This document shows, piece after piece, positions 27,201-42,200 of a stretch of DNA of 64,000 nt. Positions within the stretch are counted from its first letter, which is position 1. Each line of letters opens with the position of its first letter. The notes beneath the pieces were generated by a model. The model was given only the letters and a program-made list of their open reading frames with translations. It searched no databases and was not told the origin of the DNA. This DNA is from Rhea pennata. Its lineage: Eukaryota > Chordata > Aves > Rheiformes > Rheidae. The position numbers were made by a program, and so were the translations under genes. The stretch spans positions 41,229,053 to 41,293,052 of the forward strand of contig NC_084702.1 in the NCBI RefSeq assembly GCF_028389875.1, in the 5' to 3' direction.

Positions 27201-30200
27201 GGAACTGGTACCAGTGAACACTATTCTTGTTACTGTTGATATCAGGCTGGACTCCAAACCTATGCTGAGGTTCTTTATGAGCTACTTACCTGAAGCTCTG
27301 AGCTGACCAAGCAACTGTGTTCTCATTCCTATGATGATTTCCATCGTGGCTTGAGAAAGAAAGTTCTTTTCACAGAAGGCTCTCTCCCAGCCATCACTCC
27401 GTGCTTTCTGCCATGCCTGTAAACAGTGTTTTTGCATTTGCCTATAAATTTGATTAACTAAAAACAACAAGTGCATTTTTGTTTTAAGTATAGTGAAATA
27501 TATGTCAATAAAGTGAAGAAAAAAAAACACATCTGTAAGGGGAGCTATAATCAAGCCAGACTTATTCTGGTCAAGTTATTTTTATCTGTTTGTCTAAATT
27601 AACATAAATCTCCAGGTTATTTTATAGCCTATCACATTGATAACTAAAATGACATCTTGTTGTAACATTCCGAGTTTAATTAGACTAGCAAGTAATATGA
27701 TAAAAATAATCTGAAAAAATGTTTCCCACAGGTTAAATTATTAGCAAGTTCCATAAACTGTCACTAGGCTGTTTCTTCTCTGAAGAATTAATTACAGTCT
27801 ATCTATTCTACCTCCAGCTCTGTAGGTACATCATTTCCTTTGATCATGAAATCTTTAGTGATTAGTACTCTTTCTGAAGATGAAACAATACCTGGAAAGC
27901 CCTGAGAAGCGCCATATGGTCACTAAATGTTCCCGCGGTAAAACGTTTTCTACACAGCATGGCTGCACGCTTTTGAGATGCTTGTGTAGGTAGGACAAAA
28001 GGATCTCGATAGGCAAGAGTGCAAGCAATGGTAAGAATAGGATCCAGGCACTTCAAAACAACTGCACACAACACCATTTTACCAAGGTGTGGCTCTACTG
28101 GCAAATCGGCCAGGTGATAGCCAAGTTCGGTGAGATCTTCCCAAGTATCCATAGCATCTATTGTCTGAATTAGAAAGAGAGAAGGGGGGGGAGGAAATGA
28201 GTTTATAACAAAAGTAGAAAAGAAATAAATATGGGACATCAACTAAATTAGATTCAAATACCAAGAACTCAAGTTAAACCATGTGAAATTTCTAGATGAG
28301 AGTTTTAGGTAGTCTCTCTCCCATTAACAAGGCACCTCCATACAACAAAAGTGAAACAAAAATCCAAAGCATCTCAGAATGACTAAACAAAAAGGTCTCA
28401 CTACACATAAAACAGAGCATATTGACACATCACAAACCTTAAGCATTTGCACAGCATTTCTCACAATTAAAGCTGGTGGAGGATCTGGAGCTTTCATGAG
28501 AAAGTCAGCAATTGGGCAATTAATTGGAGCCAGCAATTTTGTGTGCAAACAAAGTTCCTGTAAGTTAAAAAAACCAAAGAATGTTCAGACTGTCCAAAAA
28601 TCAGTATTTTGTAATAATATGATGTGGTAATACTACATTAAAAGTATGATTTATAACCAAATATATACCTGAAGTGGCATCCTTAGAAGTTCTGGTGTCT
28701 GAAATTCCAACATATTCTGAAATCGGAGCTTGCTGAAGAGACGGAAACAGACTCCTGGTCGACAGCGACCAGCCCTTGAATATCAAATATTGAAAGTCGT
28801 CAACTACAAGTAAGTCTTTTTGGTTTTGTTTTATTTTAAGCAAAAAACACAGAAGCAGGTGCAATGCAAAGGTAATTTTGTCATTAAGCATAAGGCCCAT
28901 ACACGAAGTGAGATCTTTTCCAGTAAATGGATTTTTTTTGATAATACAGAAATTTGTCATTGTAACTTTACCCCAACATCAGAAGATTCAGACAAGAAGA
29001 GGTCCTATTTAAGCAGGTGTGGGGTTTTTGCTAACCTAAGATAAATCCAAATCTCACTGTCCTTTCCTGTAAGGAATGTAAGTAATAAATTTCATTTCCT
29101 CCAAATTTGGAATCCAATTTGGAACCCAATGTGGAACCAAAAGAAGTCATCACAGGACTAAATGGCAGACAGCTTAAAAGGGAAGGGACAGACACAGCAA
29201 ATGCTCAACACCCAAATTCCTGCAGGTTAGTACTGACATTATATCAACAAACATGGGTACTTGTCACTACATATTCTCTTAGACCTCACCCAGGGTTGGA
29301 AAGAATATGATGAAAGCCTACAAAGTTGCAAACTGTTTGTAGAAGCACAGATGAGGAATGATTGTTCAATAACTCTTCTAACATGGGGATGAAGATGCAT
29401 CAAAAACTAGCAAAAGGTGGCTCTTTGCCCACAGACAGGTAAGCTGAGTAACACTTACTACTCACATATTGCAGGTGCTACCCATGAAGAAGAAAGTGAA
29501 TATATCTACTTTAAAAAAAAATTCAAGAAAATATTCAAATATGGGGAAAGACATTCATACATAAAACAAGATTTGGAAAGTCCTTGAATCACAGTTTTCT
29601 AGGACTTGGGAAATTCTGATGAAGTGCATGATGACCCTACCCTCTTACTCTCCCACAATAAGTATTGGCCATTACCAGACAGGAAAGTGGACAAGATTTG
29701 TGATGTGATCCACCATGGCTGCTCTTTCTTTGTGGATTTTATTTTAAGTATACAAGATGCTAGATGTTTGCAAAATAAAATTCAGTATGAACAATTTATT
29801 ACCTGCCTTTTCTCTGGATAGCACTGGCTTTTGAAATCCACACCATTTTTAACATAGTAACACAATTCAGTGCATCAAAAGACTTCTATTATAGAAAAGT
29901 AAAGAACACAAAAATAAGATTTAATAAGGTATATGAAATAAAGGATACTAATGACTTAGCTCATCAAAACAAGTCTCTAAGAATAGTAGCAGCTTCTGAC
30001 ACAAGGGTATGTTTTAAAGCAGTTCATTTTCAAGTGAATTTATGCCCCCTTCTTTGCAATACTATTCTCCTATACAGTTTTCTAATCAGAAGTTTTCCAG
30101 TCAATAAGTAATTTGTAACATAGATTGTGTTTTGCAATATCAGAAACCGAGCAAAAAGATATTATATGCAATAAAGTTTTCTTCTTTGTCACACTTAAGA

Positions 30201-33200
30201 GTGATTTCCCAATTTTAAGTTTAGTGTAAAAATACAAAACTCAAATGTATTACCACCAGAACTTGAGTAAATGTCCTCTGAAATCCGGTTTGATTTTCTA
30301 AGCCATACCCTAGGTCTTAAAAATGTCTCACTATATGTATGTTATCTCATGCTTGCTGTACAAGTATTTAGGGAAGTGCCACTCAAAACTTGACAAAAAA
30401 CAAAGCTTAAAAACTTAGATAGGGATTAGACCTTGTCTGGATACAGTAACACGACAGACAGAACTCTCAGCTCTCTCTGACTTAGAAAGATGGAGGTCTA
30501 AAGAGATGGACATTCCTTGAAATTGAAAGAAGATTGCATTAAAAAAAACAAACAAAAAAAAGTAATAATAATCAAAAAAAAAAAAAAATGGTCAGCCTGC
30601 AACAGCTTTTCCAGAGTTCCAAAAGCTGGCTGTTTACAGTATCTATCATAAAACAAATGGGTGTCAAAACTGCTCATGACATTTTGTTACTTGGTATGTT
30701 TTTCAACAGGTACTAGCACTAAGCCTACTAATAAAAATCCTTCAAAGTTTATGTTCTCATATTAGTATTTTAAAACAATATCAATCAAAAGCAAGTTTAA
30801 GACAACCATACCTCTTTCATCTTCCCTGAATCAATAACAAATACAACATCATTGACTGTGATGCTGGTTTCTGCAATATTAGTAGAAAGAATCTGTAATT
30901 AAAAAAAAATGTAGTAACTGTAGAAGCAAAAGACAGTATAAATCAATATAACATTGGAAAAAGTCATATGATACTTGCTATTTTGCGAATGCCAGAAGGT
31001 GGACTCTTAAGCACCTTTTTCTGATCTGAAGTCTGCATATTTGAATGAAGCATAAAAACTTGGTATCTAATGCAAAACAGAAAACACTTTTTAAGCATCT
31101 TCACAAAAAACAAAAAATTCAAGTCAACAACATAAACTTGAGTTTTCACCTGTGAGCATTATCTGCAAATCTCTTGTCATCAAAAAGGATACGGTCTCGC
31201 AGGCTAACTATCTCATCATATCCAGGAAGAAATATTAAAATCGCTCCTAAGTGGGGGGAAAAAAAGTTTGCATTCAGAGTTAAAAAACAAACTCACTTCA
31301 AGCATACAAAAATATACCTAAGCATCATGTACCTAAAAGTAATACTACTTTGGTATTACTGAACAGAGCGTACAATTTATCAGCAAAAGCTGAATCTACA
31401 GCAGTTTATCAGAAGTGTGTATATATACTTACCAGCATCACAACTATGACAGATGTTGTAAAGTAAGTGCATAATCAGATCCAGATCCACTTTTTCATCA
31501 TCAAAACTATGATGATAAGCTTTCAATAGTTCTCTGTCCTCCACACTAAGGTCACTGCCACTTGTTTGGACCAGGGAACTTTCATCCAGGTTTCCAAATT
31601 CCAGTGAAGCACTAAAATATATAAATACACAGGCCAAATTTAGGTCAAGACTAACATGACTACTATGCTCAATTTTAATAAGAAATACTTAAAACATAAC
31701 ACCACAGCATCTCCACAACGCTATTACTGCTCAGTGACTTAAGCACTAACCCAGTAAAGCATGCAACTTGAGTGTTTAGCATTAACTTTAATCATCTTAT
31801 AGGTCATCGAAACACAACAGTAAGCAACCTGAAGGAACTGGAAGTATAAATGCCATTTATTTTTTGCTTAAATGGAAAATCCTAAAACGAGATAGGTATT
31901 TTATAACTACTTTCCTGCTACGGAAGTATAAGCAGATACTATACTAACACAAACTACACTAACATAAATTATAAGAAAATAGAGCTCTACAGAGCTGTTA
32001 ATATTACCTGTAAATTCAAAAACAAATCTTGAATGTTTTAATGGATGTATCACTCATCCGTAATGTTTCTTTTCGTATAGATACATCATGTATTGACAAT
32101 ACACCCCCTCCAAAAAAATAACAACAAAACTGTAGAAGATAGATTTGCTCCATTTTAATTACAGAGCCTTAATTTGGGAACATGGTAGCATTTCAACTAC
32201 GGAACAGCTATTGTCACCACACATATAGGCTAAGTTAATGCAATTACATCTTGCCAAGATGTGGACATTCCTGTCGTGGAAGAAGATGAACGTAAATGAC
32301 TTGAGGTATTAACCATTAGAATTATATATATCCCAGGACCTATGCAATTGTAATTACTGTGATACTGAACACATAACAAACTGTTGAGTAATAACAGTGT
32401 ATTTTCAAAATGTTCCTATGCCCAAATAAATCTAGCTATTTAGACCAGATATCAGAATCCACAAAACTACAAACTGTTTTGATTAAAAGAAGGCAAAACA
32501 CAAATTAATATTCTCCATGTTATTCCTGTTATTATAGTTTACCTGTAGGATTCCAACAGGTCAATAACCTCTGTCTGTCCAAAGTGCTTAGCCCAATCCA
32601 AAGCCATCCTGAAAGAGTTACAGTGATCTTCATTACTTCTCTCTTCAAAAGACACACATGAATACTACATTCTGTCAGTAGAAAACTGATACTGTGTACT
32701 TTCTTATCAATTTCTGCATTATGGTTTAATCAGTACAGTTACTGCTGGACTTGAAAAAAAGTGCAAAAGCAAGCTGTGCCCTTTGCAGCGTCCTTTCACT
32801 AGCACCCAGAAGTCACCCTTAAAAGACATGGCTCAGATGTCTTCTACAGTAATATGTGTTTTGGTTTGTCTGATACCTTATGGATGTTACCCTCTTACAA
32901 TGCCGATCATTCTGTTCACCTCCCTGATGGTATTCCTGTCCAAGGGTTTGTTTTGTTTTGTTTTTTATTTGTTTTTTTAAGTGGTATTACCAAATATCAA
33001 ACCCTTGGAATTCTAATTCTTATCTTTCCAAATTACAATGATTTACAGTAATTCTATATTTATTTTTCTATAGAAATTATTAGTAGTCAGAAAAATCTGA
33101 TGCACACAGATACTTTTACGTGATAGAGTATATTTATTGCTATACTAATGCAAAGGTCCTTGCAATTGTATTTTTTGGTCAGTTTATAGAGGTTACTCTC

Positions 33201-36200
33201 TTATAGCACAAGTGGCCAAGCATTTTGCTTCTAATTCAGTACATGCAGAAAGATTCCCATTTCCTTCCCAGTGTATTGAATCAGATTCATCAAGAACAGA
33301 AGTGTATATCTGTATATTCAAGAGTGTTTAATTAAGAATTTAATTAAGACTACAGAAAAGAACGATGAAATAAAAGTTAGAAATTGTTTAGCCTGTCAAA
33401 ATGTATTACTGTTTACAGTACTCTGATAAATTAGTGAATTAATTCATTTAGAAAGTATAATAGAAGTCTTATTTTATACGAATAAATATTTTTTAGTTAA
33501 TTGTTTGGGTTTTACCAGCCATTGGATGATTTGCAGTGGACATTTGCTCCCATACTGATCAATTGCTCTACTTGACTCAGAAACCCTCTCCCTGAAGCAA
33601 TCATCAGCGCAGTCGCACTGGTTTCACTGTGCCTATAATCAACTGTCAAGTACAAAGGAAACAGCAAAAAACAATGCAAATGTTATCATTTCATCTAAAT
33701 GTAATACAAACGACTCACAAAAGCCAGCCCGAAGTTTATTTCCTTACTCCATCCTTTGGTCACTTTAAGATTTCAACACTATTTTAGAAACATACTATAA
33801 CACATCTGCCAATACTTCAGAAAAAGTCCAATAATGAATAAATACACAATTCACTAATCCAAATCACCCCTTTCAGTTTTTCCTGTTAGCGTTTGAAAAC
33901 GAAAATAACACAAGATTTCAAACTACAGATAATGACCGGAATTTTTGTGGCTTCTTTGCCTAGTTTTCTTTTTCTCTATTGTAGAATAAAATAAACAAAG
34001 GAAACCTACCACTGACATTTTCAGTTAGAATGAGATGAAACACCTGAGCAAAGGCATCAACATCTTTATGCAACCAAATGTCAGAAAGACAAGAATCCAT
34101 TTCTTTTATTAGCCACGGTTCAAGGCAATTTACATCTTTTTCAGTCTAAGAGAAAAAACAGCATTGAAAGATGAATCTCTAAAAAAACCTCTTTTGTCTT
34201 TTGTTATAATATGCAGGTACTTTCAACAATAACATATTTAAATCAACTAACTGCTATGCTTACATCACCTAATAAACCATACCTTGGCTATATTCTGGAA
34301 CAACTAAAATAAAGAAACTAATATTTTAGAACATATTAATACCCTCCTAGAAACTCAACAGGAATAGTATCTCTATAAACCAGTTTTTAAGTGTCTCCTA
34401 ATATAATGTAAATCTAAATCTTTCAAAGAAAACGAAATGCTTACCAGTTGATTGAATACTGTGTCACCACCATCATCTAATAGGTCATACTCTTCAGCCA
34501 CACTTGGGATAGGTCTTTGCCTCTGAGATTCTGGTTTGCTATTATTTTCTTGAGCAGAATACCACTCAGTAAGAGTGCTTTGCTGCTTTTCTTCTAAAAT
34601 GTGTAAGATATTTCCAAATAAAGTTTTAAAGTGATTTTAGTCATCCATTGCGTTCTGTTACAAAAAGTAGTAAGACTAAGCCAAAAGGTTTAATCTATTA
34701 AATCTTTTACTTAATCTAGAACCCTGGTACCAGTCTAACATAAAGTTTCAGCAATTATGGGCTCCCAAATTCCACCACTGCAAAGCTCTGCTTTAAGAAC
34801 AAGGCAAAAATATCATTTTGCGGTTAAAACCTTCTAGCTCTCCAGTATTCCAACTCAGGACATTTAAAAGTGTTTCCAAAGTAAATAATTCTGAGTCCCA
34901 ATCTTTTTCCAGAAGTGAAAAACGAACGAGAAATGAAGCAGCTCCTGCACGTAACAACTAATTTTTGCATACAGTTAGAAGAAACAGCAGAAGACATGGC
35001 AGTGCTTTAGCTGAACTTTTCCATCCACTGTAATCAAAGCTCAGCAGTATGATAACCATACACTTAGGACTGAATGTTTCATATACTGGGATCATTTTGC
35101 ATTATCTCTTAATTTAAGAAGTATACTTCTTATGTTGTAAATTAGGAATACTTTGTTTCAAATAATATATCTACTTAATCAACCTAAAGACAATTGTACT
35201 AAATTTACGTAGATTAATGTTTCTGTTAAACACACTCATGTCTGAGAAATACAGTGAAAAATGTTACAACTAGGAACCATTGCTGTGCAATATGTTTTAA
35301 AACAAACAAAGGTCCTGCCTCTGTAACAGTTGCAGTTTAATTTGCACCCAAAAGTCATCAAATAATAGTTTCTGCTTCTACATCTTTCATGTGGGCAAAA
35401 CAGAATTATATTCCATTCTACTCCATAATAATTAGGAAAAATAAAATAGTATCTATCAAATGGAGACAAAAAATATGTAACTATCAAAAGAAAGTGAAAA
35501 AAAATATTTTTACTTAATCTACTTAAATATGAAAACTATTAAGAGCTTAAAGATGCTTGCTTTCATCTAATCTTGTCTCAGCTAGTACTCTGTCTTTGGA
35601 ATTTTACATACCGAATCATTACATTTAATTGCTCAATAAATCAATGAGCCTCATTCCCTACCCACCTCTGCCCCTCTCTCCCAAAATTATACCAACCTCG
35701 CTGTTTCTCCTTTTTGTACTTTACCATCTCTTTATTTGTATATCCAGTGCTTCGTAAAATGTCCTCCAGAAACATCTCTTTAACTTCAAAAGGTCTTCCT
35801 TGTACTGAAAATATAAATGATTCATGCTATATTAGATGTTCCCTGAGCCCATCAATAATCTTAATTAAAAAAAAAGGCAATTTTGTAGACACAAGAAATC
35901 AATTAAAAATTAAAAGTCTAGTTGAAGGGAAAACTACTACTTTCCTTGAAAAATCTTGTAAGAGTATCTTTATCAGGCATTTCTCTTCTTGATATTACTG
36001 GACTGCAAAGCAAATTAACATTTAAAAAGGCCAGTTCCAGCTGGGTAGACTGACTTCCACTAACCTCTTGAATTCTATGGAAGTACTATGGGAAGAGATG
36101 TACATGATCAACAGTTTTATTCTGTTTTTTTTTTTAATTAAAAATAGCCATTTTTGCTTAACCTTAAAGAAATGAATTCACTGATAGCTACCACTGTACG

Positions 36201-39200
36201 ATTGACTCTTTTACAAAGGTTACAAATATAACAATAATACTGCTTTTGTGCAAGATGCCATGAAAAAGCTAAGGCTTTCATATCAGAGAAGTGTACCAAA
36301 TGCTTGCTTTACTGAATACTTCCTAACAAATGAGACATTTCAAATGGTCTGTATCTCCTAACAGTTTAACCTGATTTCTTTTTCAGTACTGTGTGTTTCT
36401 AAACTACCTTTATGGACATTAAGGTTCTTCTGCATGTGAAAATTTCATCTCTAGATTTTAAGTTTCTGCTCCCTTAGTAGACTTCTGCCATAGTTGAGTT
36501 GAAATCATCCAGGACCTTTCTCTCCTTCAGATAGCCCTAGAGTAATCAGCTTTGGTTCATGTAATTTAGGAAGCAGTCAAGTAGGAACGAGAATCTACTG
36601 GAATTAATGAAAAAAATCAGACTCTCATAGATCCGAGGATCTGTAACACCCTGGCAAACAGGGCCTCAGGAATTTTTTCCTGCTCCTTGATCTGAACACC
36701 TACATGGGGCAAGGACTGGGAATTCCCACACTTACAGTACTTCCTGTGATAAAAATGCCTTTAAAAAAAATTGCAAGTATTTCAAAAGTACAACATTGTT
36801 CTAACTCTGATTAACTTCATCCAATATATTTACCATGCTCCATTACTCAGAATGATTTGCTATAGTTTACTAAGCTTTATAAATCCTACGCAGGTACAGT
36901 CAGATTTAAGAGTTGACATAAATACTTACTGTGTATTATTGGACAACTTCCAAAATACCTAATAAAAAGATTTGCATCTAGAGCAGCACTGGAAAGAATT
37001 AATTTTAAACCAGTCTGTTTTTGCAATACATCTCTCAGTTTTATTAACAAGAAATCACTGAATCTATCCCTCTCATGTACTTCATCCTAAAAGGAGGGGA
37101 GGGGAGGGAAAGAGGAAAAAAAAAAGATAAGCATCATGGATCCAAGATTACCACCTTTCGAAAAATGTGAAGTTTTTCCTACTAAAATATATATTTTCTT
37201 GGTACATTACAGCCACATTAAAAAGTGGCTTTAAATAAGGATTTTTTTTTTTTTAATACCCGAAAGTCAAACTGTTTCAAAAAGTATCATAAAGATATCA
37301 GGGCAGACTGTGCTGTTAATTAAGCCACATAGAGCTTGATTTCAGAGGCTAAGGTGAACTTCTGGAATTTTTCTAATGTTTATATTTGTATGCCTCTCAC
37401 CTCCAAAACATTGGCACAAACTGACACAAACTGCTATCCTACAGAACTTACTTTCATAAACCTTCTCATTTCAGCACTGATGAGCATTTCAAGAAAACAA
37501 TCTGACTTCTAATTGTGGAGTATAGATTACTAGGTCAGGTATAAGCTTTCCTCTCAGTTACATGTCTTAACTGATGCTATCATCTTTGTTGCTGCATTCT
37601 TTTATTTTGTTTTACATTATGAACTTACAGAGTAGAGATGCAAATACAAGATTTTTAGACTGAAAGCATGAGAACGTTTCATGCATTCTTGCCTGTTTCA
37701 TTTTAGCACTTAAGCAATTAAAATTATGCTCTCCTCAGCAACAGAGATGTTAATTTCAGCAAGGTGATAAATTCTCTAGTTCCATTGACTTCTCAGACTC
37801 CACTGCATAAGTATTCACCTCATAAACTAACACCATTAAAGTAATTTGCTAAGAATCAGACCACTCATGATCCTGAAGATATTTATGCTAATCTGGACTT
37901 CAAAATAAAAGTACAAGAATTTCTGACACATTCACTTTGAATCATATCTACAATATCCTGTCTAAAACTCTAACATTCTTCTGGTTTCTGACACAGGACA
38001 TTACAAACAACTACAGGTTCTATTCTCCCCAGCTGCATCATGATACCCATCCCTCCCCCCCCCCCCCACAAAAAAAAAATCGATTATCAGCATGAACTTA
38101 AGTGAAGTCAATAAAATTATTGTTCTACAAAAAAGTCATATGAGATACCAGATAAGGACAAAAAAAAAAAAAAAAAAAGGAAAAAAAGCCACTTGAAAGC
38201 AAAATGCTTGGCCACAGCTTCTGCCCAAACAAGAACATCTTAAGTGCTCAGCAAATTAATAAAGACCACCACCTAGAATCTCTTCTTACAGTTATTGATA
38301 TGTACCTGACTCCCCCTCACATGAAATACAAGATTCTTACCACAATAACATGTGTCACTGTGGACAGAGTGCTGTCTCCCGCCATTAGTGTGCGAAGTAG
38401 TACGCCATTAGTGCAAAATGTTAATAATGTCTTCGGAGAAACCCTATTGAAGAGTACATAAAGATGTTTCAGTCCTTTGCACCATTTAACTGTGTTATGT
38501 AAATACATGCTATCTTTGCTCTATTTATTAAAAATTTAAGGATTTAATAGCTGCTTACCAGAAGGGGGGGCTGAATTATAGTTCTTTTACCAAAGAATTC
38601 AGGCTCACTATGTGTTTTTGAAAAATACCTTTTCTCAGAAAGTTCTTGAAAAACCTTAGGGCTTATGTTCCAAAACTTCAGACAGTTAATTCATTGACAA
38701 AGTCAGATTTAAATTGAAACAAACAAAAAGAGCCTACAGAGTTTGCATTGTTTAATTTACTGGAAAAAAAAATCCATGTGGACTGCTTTGCAAAAACCAG
38801 GCTCCCATTTTTCAATATATATTTCAACTGTAACTGCCTATAATTAACTGGATGACATAAAATCAGCCGATGCATGATTTTTTTTTTCTTCAGGAACTTC
38901 AAAATCTGTAAAAGCTACTACTCTGGTACCCATAGTAGAGTTAGCTGTGTAAGTTCAGAAAAAAATTGTCACTACTTTCTCCAACACTGCCTGTCTGAAT
39001 TCTGAAAAGTTCCTTTATATGGTGCTCTATAGGTATTTTCTTGAAGGCACAAAACTCATTCAGTTATCATAGGTACACTTCTTTCCAAGTTTGGAATTCA
39101 ATTCTTTCAACTTCCTCCCAAATTTGAAGAATGCAATCAAGATGAACTCTTGATGGATCATCTCTAATCTCTAATATTCCTCTCTAGCAGCTTCTTACAG

Positions 39201-42200
39201 AAATCCTCATTGCTATAACAGTTAATAGAAGTTAATAAAATAAAATAGATTATACAGGCGTGTGACTGTAAACATTCCTATTCCCACCATTTTCACTCAG
39301 TGTTGGAAATATTCCCATCCCTACCATTTGCCCTTCCAAAAACTCTCAAGAACCCTACTAGTTCATCTTAAATAATACTTTCACACTGCTTCTAGTAGCT
39401 CATCCACTTTGATCTGACTTTTACTGAGTTGTTCTTCAGCTATCATAATACTTCCACACACTAATCATACACCTCAGCTGCAACTCGTCTTTAGTACCTC
39501 TTTAAATCCCTTCATAGGCTTGTGAGCTTTTGTACGCACATTCAGATTCTTCTATAACTTAGCTTTATTGTTCTACTGAGTTTGTCTTCTTTAGCTACCT
39601 ATTATCTTCTTCCACACACACCACATAACCAGCCATATCCTTTGCTACTTTCTTCTCACTCACCTCCACACTGCTGCCAGTTCCTGGAAACACCATCAAC
39701 TACACCGCTAAACAAATTTAGAAATTCCACTCAATTTCAGACTTTCATCTATTCCTATTCTGCTTTAGGAACATATACCTAAAATGACCTAGAAATCTTT
39801 TTATATCACTATGCTTTAAAAAAATCAAAAGACAAAGTTGAAAAAAAAACCAACTAAATTTAAACCAAACTAGATAGGTAAGTTATGCCCAACTTCATCA
39901 TCCAGAGTTTTATTTTTTTCCTGTTAGATCTCCTACTAACTCTCACTTTTGTTAGAACACCTTGGTCCTCCTACCTATCTCCAAAACTTGTAGAACCTAT
40001 GCATTTTAAAGGGGAAAAAAAGGGGAAGGAGAACAAAAAAAAGAGAAAAAAGTAGGCTTGATCTGCAAGTAAGACAAGAATACTCCTTCCCATCCCCACC
40101 AAAGCACAAACTGAGCGGATGCTCCTGCAATGCACTTACGTAAGACAATCTACTACATGGAACTACAAGTCTACAGAAGAACTGTTTTTCACCCTTGAAT
40201 ATTCTATTACCTGAAATAATGTATGTTATACTTTACTAACTAGGATGAACTCTTTGTTTATTTGAGCCTTTATCCCAAGGGCTACAGTTTGGGCTATACC
40301 CCAAACACTGTACTTCAAAATGCACAAAGATGAAAGATAGCTACACAAGATAAGTGACTTTTTAGAAATATTGTTACTACCTGCTTTCTAATCGGATCTG
40401 ATAACCAATTGTCTGGCCAATCTTTTCTCTTCTTTCTGCTGCCACTCTTTCGGCCACAGCAATAGCTGCCAAGCGCCTTGGCTGAGTGCAAAATATACGA
40501 CAGGGAATTCCATTTTTGTAACAGTCATCAAGAAGGAACTGAGGAATCTATAAAAAAAAATTTGGATTTAGTTTTTAGTGTGATAAAGTTATAGCTTTCT
40601 ACCACAGGGAAGAAATTTAACTGTATCTCAGTATTATACAGGTTGCAAAAGGATTTGCAAGAAGATTACCATATCAAACATACTTGAAGGGGCAGAAAGA
40701 CAGCAAAAATACATCTCTAATGTCAAATTTAGGCTTCCTCACAAGCCAAAGCTTTTCCTTCCTCCTTCAGAGGGATCTTTAAAAAAAAGACTTTAAGAAA
40801 GCTAAAAGGAAAAGAGCTAAATAAAATAGCAGCTATATTTCTTAAAATATTTCAAGTTATACTAATGGAAAACTATGTCAGAAAATTGTGCAGAACCATT
40901 TACTCTTTCAATAAGCATCTGCTGGCTCAGTAATTCAAAAGCAAGAAAGTGAGTTTTATCAAAAACTCAAGGTTTTCTACTACAGGGAAAAAAAAAAAAA
41001 AGCTAGAAAATTAGCCTGAGTAAATCCTCTATTACAGAAATTTCATTAGTTTTGTATAAATATTTTTTTTAAATTTCATTGAAGTAACATACTTGAGTAG
41101 TTTTTCCTGATCCAGTCTCTCCTACAATCAAAACAACTTTATTGTCCTTAATTATTTTGACAATTTCTTCCTGTTTTTCAAAAACTGGTAGTGATTGCCT
41201 GAAGGAATCAAACTCCGATTCTCCTCTTTTCACTGGAACTTGAGGGATACCATTGTTAAGGCGTCCACTAGTCTTGCTCATTTCTCTGTTTTCTGAGAAG
41301 AGAAGTTACAATTCATATACACACAGACAGATACAAAAGTCACTATTACTGAATAATCCTAAAGAAAAATGAGCATCCCTGACTTTATGTGCATCTCTAT
41401 AAACAAAGTGACACACCCATCACACATTTAAAGAACACATTCATAGTAAGGCATCCTGTTTCTGTGCTTGAAATAATTTTAAAGAAGTTACTACTTTTAT
41501 AGCTATTTTGAGGAGAAAAAAAACCACATAGCTTTCTCAAAACATTGCTCAAAGTAGTCTGAAAATATTTATTATGCATCAAAAGCAAAAAGAGCTAGAA
41601 AATAAATTTGAGAAGAGTAGTCTAGCATATTTTCTTGGCTTTCGTATCACTTTTAGACATCGGCATTTCCACAGTTTGCAGAGAAATAGTGACTCCATAG
41701 TTAAATAAATGATTTTTTTAATTTACTTGAAACTGACAAATATGTCTTCTCAGAAAAAAAAAATAACTTTATTGTACTTCATACTCTTCCTTTCACATTC
41801 TCTCTCGTTTTCATTACTTTCTCTTAGGCCATCTTATACAGTCTAATGCTCTGGTCCAAATGATTTATCTTAAGTAACACAAATTATGCAAAATAAATAC
41901 ACACAATGTGCACCATCACGTATTATAAAGTAATACGTAAGTATTCAAAGAACTTGTAAATCTTCAGAACTACAGACTGCTTCAAATTCAGTGGTATTTA
42001 CTAACACTGAATTTGCTTTTTTTTTTTAATGAAAAGCTTGATGTAAATTCAATCACATATATGTAACGTGATTAACAGCTTAATATATTAAATTACAAGT
42101 AGTATTGTCTTGCCAAGAATGATGCAGACTAGCAGATTAAAAGGACCAAAAACCATAAAAGTAATATCCAGGAGTAGTAAAGAGATTAATTTTACATTCT

